A stretch of DNA of 18,927 nucleotides. Source: Cytophagales bacterium. GTDB lineage: Bacteria; Bacteroidota; Bacteroidia; Cytophagales; UBA9547. Each line of letters begins with the position of its first letter. Positions within the stretch are counted from its first letter, which is position 1. The DNA is taken from the NCBI GenBank assembly GCA_025360395.1, contig JANYCH010000403.1, positions 1 to 18,927 of the forward strand, given 5' to 3'. Under the pieces are notes generated by a model. It did no database searches. It saw only the letters and a program-made list of their open reading frames with translations, and was not told where the DNA came from. Positions 6,642-15,435 of the stretch are shown one piece after another. Position numbers and translations under genes: made by a program.

Positions 6642-9600
6642 AAAAATAGTAAGGATTTTATTAAAAGCACTTTTATGGATCTTGTGCTTTTTTGTCTTGC
6701 TTTTTGGTCTGGTTTGGATGATACTAAAGGTTCCAAGAGTCCAGAATTACCTGGTTTCAAAAGCCACCCATTTTGTAAGCAGCAAAACCCATACTAAGGT
6801 TTTACTTGAAAATATTGATATTGGTTTTCCCAAATCAATATTGCTGCAAGGACTTTATCTGGATGACTTAAACAAGGATACATTGCTTTATGTGAGGCAA
6901 TTGGAAGTAGACATTGATATGCTCGCTTTGATCCAAAAAAAAGTAAATGTAAACTATATTGGACTTGAAGGGCTGAATGGAAATCTAATCAGAGATAAAA
7001 AATCCCTGAAATTCAATTTTCAATTCCTTCTCGATGCTTTTACAAAAAAGGAAAAAGCCAAGGTACAAGTAGAGGATACAACGTCATCTCCCTGGGGAAT
7101 TGATGCCAGGAAATTTGAGATGAAAGACTGTCGCTTCACCATGAGTGATTCTGTAGGTGGCATTTATCTCCGGACTTCAGTACCCAATGTTTTAATTAAA
7201 ATAAATACTATTGACCTAGAAAAAAAGGTGCTTGAAGTCACAGACCTTGTTGTTTCAGGTGTGAAAGTGAATTTTGCGAGAGGAGCCTCCCTTGTTCCTG
7301 ATACTGGTATGCCTGGTAAAACACCATGGAATAAGCTTCTCATTGATAACCTGGAAGTAACTAACACTGGTTTTATATTTTCAGACGCTGTTCAGCACAT
7401 TAATGTTTTGTCGAAAGTTGGACATATGAAGTTTGAAAAGATTGATCTCGATTTGTTCAATCAAATAATAAAAGCTGAAAATCTGGCAATGGCAAAATCT
7501 TCAGGTGAGATAACACTTACCAAAGATACGGACAGAGCAAAAATGGTAAGTGAATCGAGTACAGTGCTGAGGAGGAAGTCATGGATAATTGAAGTAGATG
7601 AATTAAAGCTTGACAGTAATAATTTCAAATTAGATTTTGCCAATATGCCCAAAGTCAATAAGGGGATGGATTACAATCATTTATTGCTAACAGGAATAAG
7701 CGCAAATATTAAAAAAATCTACCTCAATGGATCTTCAATGCGCTCACAGGTTAATAAACTTGAAGTGCAGGAACAAAGCGGATTCGGAATAAGGTCTATG
7801 AAGGCTTCGTTTGAGATGGATTCTGCCCATGCCAACCTGGATGGTTTTGAATTGCTGACAAACAAGTCCCGTATAGGCACTAAAGTAAAAGTTTCGTATT
7901 CATCTCTCAATAAGGTAGTGGAAGATGGGCAGGTAAATATATCCTTGGTTGACAATGTACTTTCAATAGAAGACTTGTTGGTATTTGCCCCTCAACTGGA
8001 GAAAAACAAATTTATTTCTAAAAATACCAGGCAGCATATAAACCTGACTCTTGAAGCTAATGGGACTTTAAAGAATTTATTGCTAAATAAATTCTATCTC
8101 ACCACCGGAAATGCGACTATTGTTGATGTTACAGGCAGGTTGAATAACCTAAGAGACCCGAAAAGTCTTGGAATGGATTTGAAAATCAACAGGATACAGT
8201 CAGGCAGTGCAGATTTAAAACTATTACTTCCGGATAGCCTTATCCCCAAATCCATATCTATTCCACCGGTTTTTATTGTGAAAGGAAGGCATAAGGGAGG
8301 CATTTCGAGTTTTCTTTCAAACTTGTCCTTACAAACGTCTTATGGAAATGCATTGATTGTCTCTGACATTAAAAACGTTCAGGCCGATTCACCTCTTTAT
8401 GATATAAAATTATATACCCAGCAACTTAATCTTGGCAAAGTACTTAAACAGCCTATGCTTGGCCCATTGACTGGAGATTTTAAACTAAAAGGGAAAGGAT
8501 TTAAAAAGGAAGATGCAACAGCTCATCTGGAAATGGCTGTGAAATCTGTAACACTGCAAAATTATGCCTATAAAAACATCAATTCAAAAGTAGATTATTC
8601 AAAAGGCCTTGCTGATATTCTAACTGAAATAAATGACAGTAATCTGGCCTTAACCTTATCAGCAAAAGCAAATATAATTGAGGGAAAGGAAGCATATCAG
8701 GTGGCCTTTAAACTCAAAGGAATTGATCTTTATGGACTTCACCTCACGAAAGAGCACATACAAGTGAGTGCCAATGTAGATGCAGATTTTACAGGGGATG
8801 CCAGAGATAATTTCCATGGCGATATGGCTGTGAGAAATATTAAGGTGATTAAGAAAAACAAAGAATACCGACTAGATTCCCTGATAGTAGCATCTGTTAA
8901 TAAGCCTGGTTCCAGTTCTTTGAATATGTCAAGTACGTTACTTTCGGCAAAGTTCAATGGAAATATAGACTTGCTTGTGGTGGCTCCGGCCATAGAAAAC
9001 CATTTTAACAAGTATTTCAATTCCGGTCTTAAGACATCACCTAAACCTACCCAATCTCAAAACTTTGATTTTGAGGTTAAAGTAAATGAAGATCCATTTG
9101 TACGCGAAGTTCTGTTTCCTTCTTTAAATAATTACAATGCTGTAACTATTAAAGGTGCGTTTGACAGTGATCAGGACATTCTGAATTTAGCTTTAACAGC
9201 TCCATTGATAGAGTATGGTAAGTATCAGATCAAAGATTTCAAGGCCAATATCTTATCTGATAAGCAAAAACTAAACTACGATTTTGGCCTTTCAAATTTC
9301 ACTAGTGGATCTTTTCAATTATCTCCAACATCATTCAACGGTGCTGTTGCTGATAATAAAATATTGATGAATTTATTAGTTGCAGATATGAAGAATGGGA
9401 GCAAGTTGGCTTTGAAATCACTTTTAGCTAAAAATGGGTCATATTATCGATATTCTTTGCTGCCTGATGGGTTTAAAATTATGGATCATTCCTGGGTTGT
9501 GGATGCCGATAATTATATTGAGTTTGGAAAGAAATATTTGTACGTCCATGAATTTAATTTAAGTAATGGAACTGAGTCAATTAATGCTAACTCAACTAAA

Positions 9601-11628
9601 AATTCCAGAAATGCCGATTTGCTTTTAAACATCAAAGATTTTCAACTGAAAACCTTGTCTCAAATATTTGAACAAAAAGACTCATTATTCAAAGGTACAG
9701 TCAATGGAACTATCACTTTGAAGGATTACCAGGAAAAACCTGCTTTTACCTCCAACCTGACTTTAACCGACCTTCAATATAAATCATCAAAAGTCGGGAA
9801 CCTTGCTATTAAGGCCGGTAATATAAATTCAGCCAAATACAATGTTGACGCTGTTTTAAGTGGAATGGGAAATAATGTTGTAATTCATGGTTATTACAAT
9901 CCTTTAGATACTGGCAAAGCACTCGATTTTACTGCTGATATTAAAGCATTGCAGCTTGCGTCATTAGAGTCTTTTACTGAAGGACAATTAAGAAAGAGTT
10001 CGGGATTTTTAACAGGTAATTTTTCTATTGAAGGAAGTACAGCAGATCCTAAAGTGGAAGGTAAATTGAATTTTTTAGAGGCAAGGACCAATGTTAAATA
10101 TCTAAACCAGACCTTGTATATGCAAAATGAGTCCATTAGTTTTTCTCAAACCGGCTTGCATTTTAATTCTTTCCATATCCGGGATACTTTAAATAATATG
10201 GCATCTGTGGAAGGTGATGTGAGAATGCGCCAGTTCAAAGATATCCATTTTGACATACGGGTTAGTTCCGAAAAATTCATGGTACTGAATACAACAGCTA
10301 TTGACAATAAACTGTTCTATGGTAAAGTAATTTTAGATAGTGACATTAAAATAAAAGGTACACCTGAGCTTCCTAAAATTACTGCTTATATAAATGTATC
10401 TGATGGGAGCAAGTTTACTTTTGCAGTTCCGGAATCAAAGCTTTCGGTGGATAGGGGCGAAGGCGTTGTGGTATTTCTTTATGATCCCGAAAACGTACAT
10501 CCCATTATGTTGAGAAGAGAAAAGCGGGCCCCAAATTCTAAAATTTTAAAAGGAATGGATTTGACAGCACATGTTAAAGTCCATTCAGGTTCAACCTTAA
10601 AAATTTTAGTTGACCCTGCCTCAGGCGATTCACTTGTTGTAAAGGGTGATGCTGACCTCAACTTGGGTATTGATCCTAGCGGAAAAACCAGTTTGTCAGG
10701 AATTTATACTATTTCGAGCGGTAAGTATAAAGCATTTATTGAAGGCATTACTACCAAAGAATTTTTCCTTGTAAAAGGAAGTAAAATTGTTTGGAGCGGT
10801 GATCCATTAGATGCTCAAATAGATATTCAGGCCCAATACAATGTTAAAACCTCGGCCAGGGAACTTATGAGTATTGGAGGGAGCGGTACGGCAATCATAG
10901 GTGATTCTTCAGCATCTTCAGATTTGGCCAGACCATTGCCTTTTGAAGTAATATTGCTAATGGAAGGAGAATTGTTAAAACCAACATTAAGCTTCAGGCT
11001 TGATATGGCAGATAACCAAAAATCTGCTGCCGGAGGTGCTATTTATGCCAAACTTAATGAAGTGAATGAAATTGAAGCTGAAAGGAACAAGCAGGTATTT
11101 TCACTTTTGGTTTTAAGCAAATTTATCGCTTCAAATGCTCCTGGTGGGGGTACCACAACTTCTGGTTTGGCCAGGAGCAGCGTAAGCAGAATGATGTCGG
11201 ATCAACTTAACCAATTATCATCTCAATATCTGAAAGGGGTTGAGGTAAATGTAGACCTCCAATCTTACGATTATAACCAGGGAGGGAGTACAAAAAGCAA
11301 TACCCAGGCCAATGTCAGTGTCAAGAAAAGTTTTGATCGATTATCTGTTCAGGTAGGGAGCAATGTAAAACTGGAAGGAGCAGATGCGCAACAGAGCAAT
11401 TCAAAAAGCTTCACTGGCGATGTTGAAGTTGGTTATAAACTAACAAAGGACGGAAGGTATCAAGCCAAGGCCTTCCGGCAAAACGAAGTTGATGCCATAG
11501 CAAACGGGATAATCACAGAAACAGGTGCCGGTATTGTATACACTCGAAATTATAATAAAACGCGGGATCTTTTAAAACCACCTGTTCGCAAAAGAAAGGG
11601 AAGAAAAGAGAACCAGCTGACTAAGTGA
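6628..11628 (+). CDS. tamB: TamB-like translocation/assembly module protein (AsmA/TamB, DUF490)
   Basis: The 1666-residue protein has one N-terminal signal anchor (about 8-33) followed by a very long periplasmic region of repeating beta-strand pattern, typical of the bridge-like hydrophobic-groove proteins of the AsmA/TamB group. The C-terminal region (from about 1200) has the conserved TamB domain features, with LSGIYTISSGKY, FFLVKGSKIVWSGDPLDAQI, PFEVILLMEGELLKP and a VLSKFIASNAPGG segment, before a basic tail KRKGRKE. TamB spans the periplasm and works with an Omp85 partner. Roles in outer-membrane protein assembly and in phospholipid transport have both been reported. It overlaps the YihY gene by 14 nt and is followed after 46 nt by its expected partner TamL. 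The length exceeds E. coli TamB (about 1260 residues) but is normal for Bacteroidota. Confidence 0.92.
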   Translation: MAIVKKIVRILLKALLWILCFFVLLFGLVWMILKVPRVQNYLVSKATHFVSSKTHTKVLLENIDIGFPKSILLQGLYLDDLNKDTLLYVRQLEVDIDMLALIQKKVNVNYIGLEGLNGNLIRDKKSLKFNFQFLLDAFTKKEKAKVQVEDTTSSPWGIDARKFEMKDCRFTMSDSVGGIYLRTSVPNVLIKINTIDLEKKVLEVTDLVVSGVKVNFARGASLVPDTGMPGKTPWNKLLIDNLEVTNTGFIFSDAVQHINVLSKVGHMKFEKIDLDLFNQIIKAENLAMAKSSGEITLTKDTDRAKMVSESSTVLRRKSWIIEVDELKLDSNNFKLDFANMPKVNKGMDYNHLLLTGISANIKKIYLNGSSMRSQVNKLEVQEQSGFGIRSMKASFEMDSAHANLDGFELLTNKSRIGTKVKVSYSSLNKVVEDGQVNISLVDNVLSIEDLLVFAPQLEKNKFISKNTRQHINLTLEANGTLKNLLLNKFYLTTGNATIVDVTGRLNNLRDPKSLGMDLKINRIQSGSADLKLLLPDSLIPKSISIPPVFIVKGRHKGGISSFLSNLSLQTSYGNALIVSDIKNVQADSPLYDIKLYTQQLNLGKVLKQPMLGPLTGDFKLKGKGFKKEDATAHLEMAVKSVTLQNYAYKNINSKVDYSKGLADILTEINDSNLALTLSAKANIIEGKEAYQVAFKLKGIDLYGLHLTKEHIQVSANVDADFTGDARDNFHGDMAVRNIKVIKKNKEYRLDSLIVASVNKPGSSSLNMSSTLLSAKFNGNIDLLVVAPAIENHFNKYFNSGLKTSPKPTQSQNFDFEVKVNEDPFVREVLFPSLNNYNAVTIKGAFDSDQDILNLALTAPLIEYGKYQIKDFKANILSDKQKLNYDFGLSNFTSGSFQLSPTSFNGAVADNKILMNLLVADMKNGSKLALKSLLAKNGSYYRYSLLPDGFKIMDHSWVVDADNYIEFGKKYLYVHEFNLSNGTESINANSTKNSRNADLLLNIKDFQLKTLSQIFEQKDSLFKGTVNGTITLKDYQEKPAFTSNLTLTDLQYKSSKVGNLAIKAGNINSAKYNVDAVLSGMGNNVVIHGYYNPLDTGKALDFTADIKALQLASLESFTEGQLRKSSGFLTGNFSIEGSTADPKVEGKLNFLEARTNVKYLNQTLYMQNESISFSQTGLHFNSFHIRDTLNNMASVEGDVRMRQFKDIHFDIRVSSEKFMVLNTTAIDNKLFYGKVILDSDIKIKGTPELPKITAYINVSDGSKFTFAVPESKLSVDRGEGVVVFLYDPENVHPIMLRREKRAPNSKILKGMDLTAHVKVHSGSTLKILVDPASGDSLVVKGDADLNLGIDPSGKTSLSGIYTISSGKYKAFIEGITTKEFFLVKGSKIVWSGDPLDAQIDIQAQYNVKTSARELMSIGGSGTAIIGDSSASSDLARPLPFEVILLMEGELLKPTLSFRLDMADNQKSAAGGAIYAKLNEVNEIEAERNKQVFSLLVLSKFIASNAPGGGTTTSGLARSSVSRMMSDQLNQLSSQYLKGVEVNVDLQSYDYNQGGSTKSNTQANVSVKKSFDRLSVQVGSNVKLEGADAQQSNSKSFTGDVEVGYKLTKDGRYQAKAFRQNEVDAIANGIITETGAGIVYTRNYNKTRDLLKPPVRKRKGRKENQLTK

Positions 11629-11674
11629 TAGGGCAACTAAAAGCTTAAACCTTAAAAAAATTTTCAACCCAAAA

Positions 11675-13969
11675 ATGGGCGTTAAGAAACAAAATCTAAT
11701 ACTTTTTATTATTCTGATCATTTTTCAGGGCTGCAATACAACTAGATTTGTACCACCTGGAGATTCATTGTATACTGGTTCCAGAATTGAACTGCAGTCA
11801 GATGTTAAAAAGAAACAACGTAAAAAACTGGTTTCTGACATCAATAAAAAGCTAAAACCAAAGCCTAATAAAACCATTTTTGGTTTCCGGTACAAACTGG
11901 CAATTTACACGGCCATGGGTACACCAAAAAAAGAAAAAGGGCTCAGGGCGAAAATTAAGAAAAAGCTCGGTGAACCTCCTGTGCTCTTTTCTACAGTAAA
12001 CCCTCCGTTTTCAAAGGAAGTAATCAATGCACACTTGTTCAACAATGGTTTTTTCAGGGGGATATCAAGTTTTAAAATTGAAACTGACACCATTACTACC
12101 AAAGTAATCTACGAAATAAGAACGGGGCCAGCCTATAAAATCACAAAGTACAAATTTTCAACACCAGATACCTTGATCAACTATCTTGTAAACACAGGTA
12201 AAGCAAGTCCCGAAATAAAATTGAACCGAAGATATAAGCTTGAAAAATTAAAAGATGAAAGAGAACGAGCCGATAAAATTCTCAAAGACCAGGGTTATTA
12301 TTATTTTAATGCGGACGACCTTGAATTTGAAGCAGACAGTAACGACGCCACACAGGATGTTTATCTAAAACTCACCTTAAAGGATGAAATTCCTGAGAAA
12401 GCGATCAGGAGGTACACGATGCGAAAAGTCACTGTGCTTATGGATTCATCCTATTTGGTGGATGATACTACGGAAATTATTCGGGATACTTTGTTTATTG
12501 ACAGTGTTCATATAAATGTTTCTAAAAGTTTCAATCCCAAGGCCATTGCTAAATATGTTTTTTTGAAAGAGGGGCATGTTTATGCCCGATCCGACCATCA
12601 GCTTACCTTAAACAGGTTGATGGGAATGGGTTTGTTTAAGTTTGTCAACCTCCAGATAAAGGAAGCTGATTCTTTGGGGCTTAATGCTATTATTACACTT
12701 TCGCCACTACCCAAGAAAACAATTACGGGAGAAATAGAAGCTGTAACTAAGTCAAACAATTTTGTTGGCCCACGGGCAAGTGTGAGCCAGTCAAACAGGA
12801 ATCTGCTTAAGGGAGGTGAAAAATTATCTGTAAACTTTCATGGTAGTTTTGAAACCCAAATAACGGGCCAGTTTAAAGGATTATATACTTATGAATTGGG
12901 TCCTCAAATACAGCTAAAAATACCAAGGTTTATATCTCCGTTTAAAATCAAGGCTTCCACACTTTATACTCCCAGTACAACATTTAGTGCCAGTTATAAT
13001 TTTACAAGGAGGATTAATTATTTCGATATGAATTCTCTTAAACTCAGTTATACCTATAATTTCAGGGAGAGTAATTTAATTGAGCATGCGTTTACTCCCG
13101 CAAGCCTTACATTTTTTACCATTAGAAACATCAGTTCTTCTTTTACCGATCTGATTAAAAATAATCAAAGATTACAAAGAAGGTATGAAGACCAGTTTAT
13201 TTCCAGTTTGTTATATTCTTATACCTACAATGAGCAAACACTTCAAAATAAGAGCAACCAGATTTATTTCAATGGCAATTTTGATATAGCCGGCAATCTG
13301 GCTTCGCTTGTAAGTAACTTTGCGGGAGGGAGAAATGAAAACGGAAGTAAAACTCTTGGAGGGATTGTGTATGCCCAATATGCGAAAATAGATGGTGATG
13401 TAAGGAACTACCACCAGATAAATAAAAAGTCACAGTTTGTGACACGTTTATTTGCCGGATGGGGAATTCCCTACGGCAACTCGGAAGCACTTCCGTATAT
13501 AAGAAGTTATTTTGCAGGAGGAGCAAATAGTGTCCGGGCATTTACCGTAAACTCTTTAGGACCTGGAACATACAGGGCGCCGGACTCTCTTCAAGGTGCT
13601 TATTTTATACAGCAGGGTGGAGATATTAAACTTGAAGCCAATGCAGAGTACAGGTTTACGATAGTGAAAGTGGTAAAAGGGGCCTTGTTTACAGATGCTG
13701 GCAATACGTGGCTTTCGCGTTCCAATTCTCAACTGCAAGGCGGAGACTTTTTAGCTAGAAGTGTCATAAAAGAACTTGGTGTAGGAGGAGGTGTTGGGAT
13801 CCGCGTGGATCTAGGTTTCTTCATCATTAGGCTTGACGTGGCAACGCCTTTCAGGAAACCCTGGTTACCAGAAAATCAGAGATGGGTTTTAAATCAGTTT
13901 GACCTGTCAAATAAAAAATGGCGGAACGAAAACATCGTCTTCAATATCGCCATAGGATACCCGTTCTAA
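11675..13969 (+). CDS. tamL: TamL, lipoprotein form of the TamA Omp85 outer-membrane protein
   Basis: The 764-residue protein has a lipoprotein signal (residues 1-19) with lipobox FQGC and acylated C20. This feature separates Bacteroidota TamL from proteobacterial TamA. POTRA-type domains fill about 30-345, and a 16-strand Omp85 barrel of about 400 residues follows, with the terminal strand ending in FNIAIGYPF. The L6 motif is VRAF (620-623) within GGANSVRAFT, where canonical Omp85 proteins have VRGF/Y; I recall VRA being usual in TamL. It is the outer-membrane partner of TamB, encoded 46 nt upstream, and is expected to complete the trans-envelope machine. No terminator is evident after it, and the iron permease-family gene begins 55 nt downstream behind an inverted repeat. 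Confidence 0.92.
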   Translation: MGVKKQNLILFIILIIFQGCNTTRFVPPGDSLYTGSRIELQSDVKKKQRKKLVSDINKKLKPKPNKTIFGFRYKLAIYTAMGTPKKEKGLRAKIKKKLGEPPVLFSTVNPPFSKEVINAHLFNNGFFRGISSFKIETDTITTKVIYEIRTGPAYKITKYKFSTPDTLINYLVNTGKASPEIKLNRRYKLEKLKDERERADKILKDQGYYYFNADDLEFEADSNDATQDVYLKLTLKDEIPEKAIRRYTMRKVTVLMDSSYLVDDTTEIIRDTLFIDSVHINVSKSFNPKAIAKYVFLKEGHVYARSDHQLTLNRLMGMGLFKFVNLQIKEADSLGLNAIITLSPLPKKTITGEIEAVTKSNNFVGPRASVSQSNRNLLKGGEKLSVNFHGSFETQITGQFKGLYTYELGPQIQLKIPRFISPFKIKASTLYTPSTTFSASYNFTRRINYFDMNSLKLSYTYNFRESNLIEHAFTPASLTFFTIRNISSSFTDLIKNNQRLQRRYEDQFISSLLYSYTYNEQTLQNKSNQIYFNGNFDIAGNLASLVSNFAGGRNENGSKTLGGIVYAQYAKIDGDVRNYHQINKKSQFVTRLFAGWGIPYGNSEALPYIRSYFAGGANSVRAFTVNSLGPGTYRAPDSLQGAYFIQQGGDIKLEANAEYRFTIVKVVKGALFTDAGNTWLSRSNSQLQGGDFLARSVIKELGVGGGVGIRVDLGFFIIRLDVATPFRKPWLPENQRWVLNQFDLSNKKWRNENIVFNIAIGYPF

Positions 13970-13991
13970 CTGCTGCTTGGCATGCCTTTTT

Positions 13992-14026
13992 ATAAATCAA
14001 ACTCAAACAATGTGATTTTGATTTAT
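13992..14026. repeat. inverted repeat overlapping the iron permease start codon
   Basis: Perfect 10-bp arms ATAAATCAAA (13992-14001) and TTTGATTTAT (14017-14026) flank a 15-nt spacer. The right arm ends on the first two bases of the ATG at 14025. No U-tract follows, so it is a poor intrinsic terminator for tamL. It could be an operator or an mRNA hairpin that masks the start codon. Confidence 0.6.
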
Positions 14027-14471
14027 GGCAATTGATAACTCTTTCGAAAAATTTGCTGCAAATGCTACCAAGGTTACCGGAAGTTCAGGTGCGTTTATTG
14101 CAGCTTTGGCCCTGGTGTTTATGTGGATCGCAACAGGACCTTTCTTTCAATATTCCGCAAACTGGCAGTTGTTTATAAATACTGGTACTACAATTATCAC
14201 TTTTCTAATGGTATTTATTATTCAAAAATCACAGAATAAGGAATCCCTTGCCATGCAACTTAAATTAAATGAATTAGTTGCAGCCCACGAACATGCCAGT
14301 AATAGGGTGATGAGTGTAGAAGACCTTGGAGAAAAAGAAATGAAAGTATTAAGGGACTTTTGTACCAAACTCTCCGAATTATCTAAAAATGATGATGAAC
14401 TGCGGCAATCTCACTCAATTGAAGAAGCCATGGAAAATCATGAAGAAAAGCTGGAAAACCTGAAAGGCTAA
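14025..14471 (+). CDS. low-affinity iron permease family protein
   Basis: The 148-residue protein matches the Iron_permease family. An N-terminal amphipathic stretch is followed by two membrane helices (about 22-40 and 47-66) with the family pattern GSSGAFIAALALVFMWIATGPFF and an NTGTTIITFLMVFIIQ helix. The C-terminal cytoplasmic half (67-148) is charged and helical (SQNKESLAMQLKLNEL, then Glu/Lys-rich). Despite the name, which derives from the yeast Fet4 family, the bacterial proteins are about one quarter of its length and iron transport is not demonstrated for them. It starts at the ATG within the inverted repeat at 13992-14026, 55 nt after tamL, and ends before a bidirectional hairpin. 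Confidence 0.85.
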   Translation: MAIDNSFEKFAANATKVTGSSGAFIAALALVFMWIATGPFFQYSANWQLFINTGTTIITFLMVFIIQKSQNKESLAMQLKLNELVAAHEHASNRVMSVEDLGEKEMKVLRDFCTKLSELSKNDDELRQSHSIEEAMENHEEKLENLKG

Positions 14472-14490
14472 GTTTAAACTTGAAATTTAT

Positions 14491-14519
14491 CTTTGTCAAA
14501 GTTACAAACTTTGACAAAG
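14491..14519. terminator. bidirectional hairpin between convergent genes
   Basis: Perfect 12-bp arms CTTTGTCAAAGT and ACTTTGACAAAG flank the loop TACAA, which can close one more pair. The hairpin sits between the stop of the iron permease-family gene (14471) and the stop of the convergent metal-binding lipoprotein gene (14532). Each arm is itself nearly palindromic (CTTTG-T-CAAAG). The flanking tails are only moderately T-rich, so termination may be of modest strength. Confidence 0.7.
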
Positions 14520-14531
14520 TTAGGTGTTAAT

Positions 14532-14732
14532 TTATTTGACTTCCTTCTTAACCAATTCCATTCCACATTTAGAACATGTTCCAGGCTTGTCTGAAGTAAC
14601 ATCAGCATGCATTGGGCAGACATAGTCTCCAGAAGTGATAACCATGTCATTTTTATCACCTTCTAACGCTTTTTTTTCGCAGGATGCAAAGATTAAACTT
14701 ACTGCAATAATGACAAAGACAATTTTTTTCAT
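14532..14732 (-). CDS. lipoprotein with a heavy-metal-binding domain
   Basis: The 66-residue lipoprotein has signal peptide 1-17 with lipobox FASC and acylated C18. The mature part carries one heavy-metal-binding domain of the type often repeated at the N-termini of CusB-like adaptors and P-type copper ATPases. The motif is Y37-V-C39-P-M-H42, then G51-x-C53-x2-C56-G-M58. Cys, His and Met ligands suggest Cu(I)/Ag(I) or Zn binding at the periplasmic face of a membrane. It diverges from the HYC_CC_PP gene across a 149-bp shared regulatory gap, which supports co-regulation with the copper cluster. The assignment of the domain is firm. The metal specificity and role (buffer or chaperone for the efflux system) are inferred. 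Confidence 0.87.
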   Translation of the reverse strand: MKKIVFVIIAVSLIFASCEKKALEGDKNDMVITSGDYVCPMHADVTSDKPGTCSKCGMELVKKEVK

Positions 14733-14829
14733 AGCATTGAATTTATTGTAATCGCAGTTTAAGAATTTACTTAATTCAAAGTATGGATATTGAACAAATT
14801 TATTTTGAATGCCGTTTACTTATAAATCT

Positions 14830-14865
14830 ATTCCAGAATTCTGTAATTGTTTCTTAAACTGGAAT
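14830..14865. promoter_or_regulatory. candidate operator between divergent metal genes
   Basis: Inverted 7-bp arms ATTCCAG (14830-14836) and CTGGAAT (14859-14865) are separated by 22 nt that include the palindrome AGAATTCT at 14835-14842. The arms lie 17-52 nt before the HYC_CC_PP start, inside the gap shared with the divergent lipoprotein gene. The position fits a metal-responsive regulator site, but there is no consensus I can match. Confidence 0.35.
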
Positions 14866-14881
14866 TTGTTATTTTGCATCA

Positions 14882-15268
14882 GTGAAAAGAATAATATCCA
14901 TATCGCTTTTAACCCTCATTTTGCTGGCAGGTAGTCGCATTGCGATCAATCTGCATTATTGTGGAGGCGAACTGGCTTCAGTCGAATTCTTTGCCAAGAA
15001 AAAAGATAATTGCAACAAATGCGGAATGAAGAAAAGTAAATCCTGTTGCCAGGATGTTACAAAAGTATTCAGCTCGCAAGATTTTAACTCCACTAATTTA
15101 AATTTTGATTTTGAGCAAAAACTGGTTGCCTTACCGGCAATCAGTTTTGTTTATTTTCAGGAAAAACCAGTGTTAAGCCTTATTTGTGAAACTTCATTTT
15201 GGGCCAATGCCCCGCCTGGTGGTCTGAAGGAATCACTTTTTATTACCAATAGAAGTTTACTGCTATAA
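14882..15268 (+). CDS. HYC_CC_PP family exported protein
   Basis: The 128-residue protein starts with GTG at 14882; no in-frame ATG gives a better N-terminus, and MKRIISISLL is a normal signal start. The signal or anchor segment covers about 1-20. The three defining motifs of the HYC_CC_PP family follow: NLHYCGG (H25, C27), a CC pair at 55-56 preceded by CNKCGMKK (C44, C47), and PP in NAPPGG near the C-terminus. The family is restricted mainly to Bacteroidota and is found next to heavy-metal transport genes and TonB-dependent receptors. Five cysteines and a histidine in the first half suggest metal or redox chemistry in the periplasm, although no function is established. It diverges from the metal-binding lipoprotein and precedes an HMA-domain gene. 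Confidence 0.85.
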   Translation: MKRIISISLLTLILLAGSRIAINLHYCGGELASVEFFAKKKDNCNKCGMKKSKSCCQDVTKVFSSQDFNSTNLNFDFEQKLVALPAISFVYFQEKPVLSLICETSFWANAPPGGLKESLFITNRSLLL

Positions 15269-15435
15269 TTTTTTAATCTTCCGGATCAATTCAGGTCCGC
15301 CTAAATTCCATTCTGATTATTTGGCTTTAGGGCAAAATCAATCATCCCTATTCAATACTTAAACTAATTTTAAGTCTTTCAAGATATGGCGACTTAATAT
15401 TGTGTTGTTTTTATTCACATTTTAAAAATATCCTT

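Noticed and set aside
6628..11628. Several minus-strand open frames of 60-93 codons inside tamB
   Set aside because: They lie opposite one continuous 1666-codon frame with clear TamB features and show no signal, motif or start context of their own.
14473..14659. Alternative minus-strand frame overlapping the metal-binding lipoprotein
   Set aside because: The other frame (14532-14732) has a lipobox and a complete heavy-metal-binding motif; this one has neither and crosses the hairpin.
15282..15299. Weak hairpin CGGATC/GGTCCG after the HYC_CC_PP gene
   Set aside because: It has a 6-bp stem with a wobble pair and no U-tract, so it is too weak to call as a terminator.
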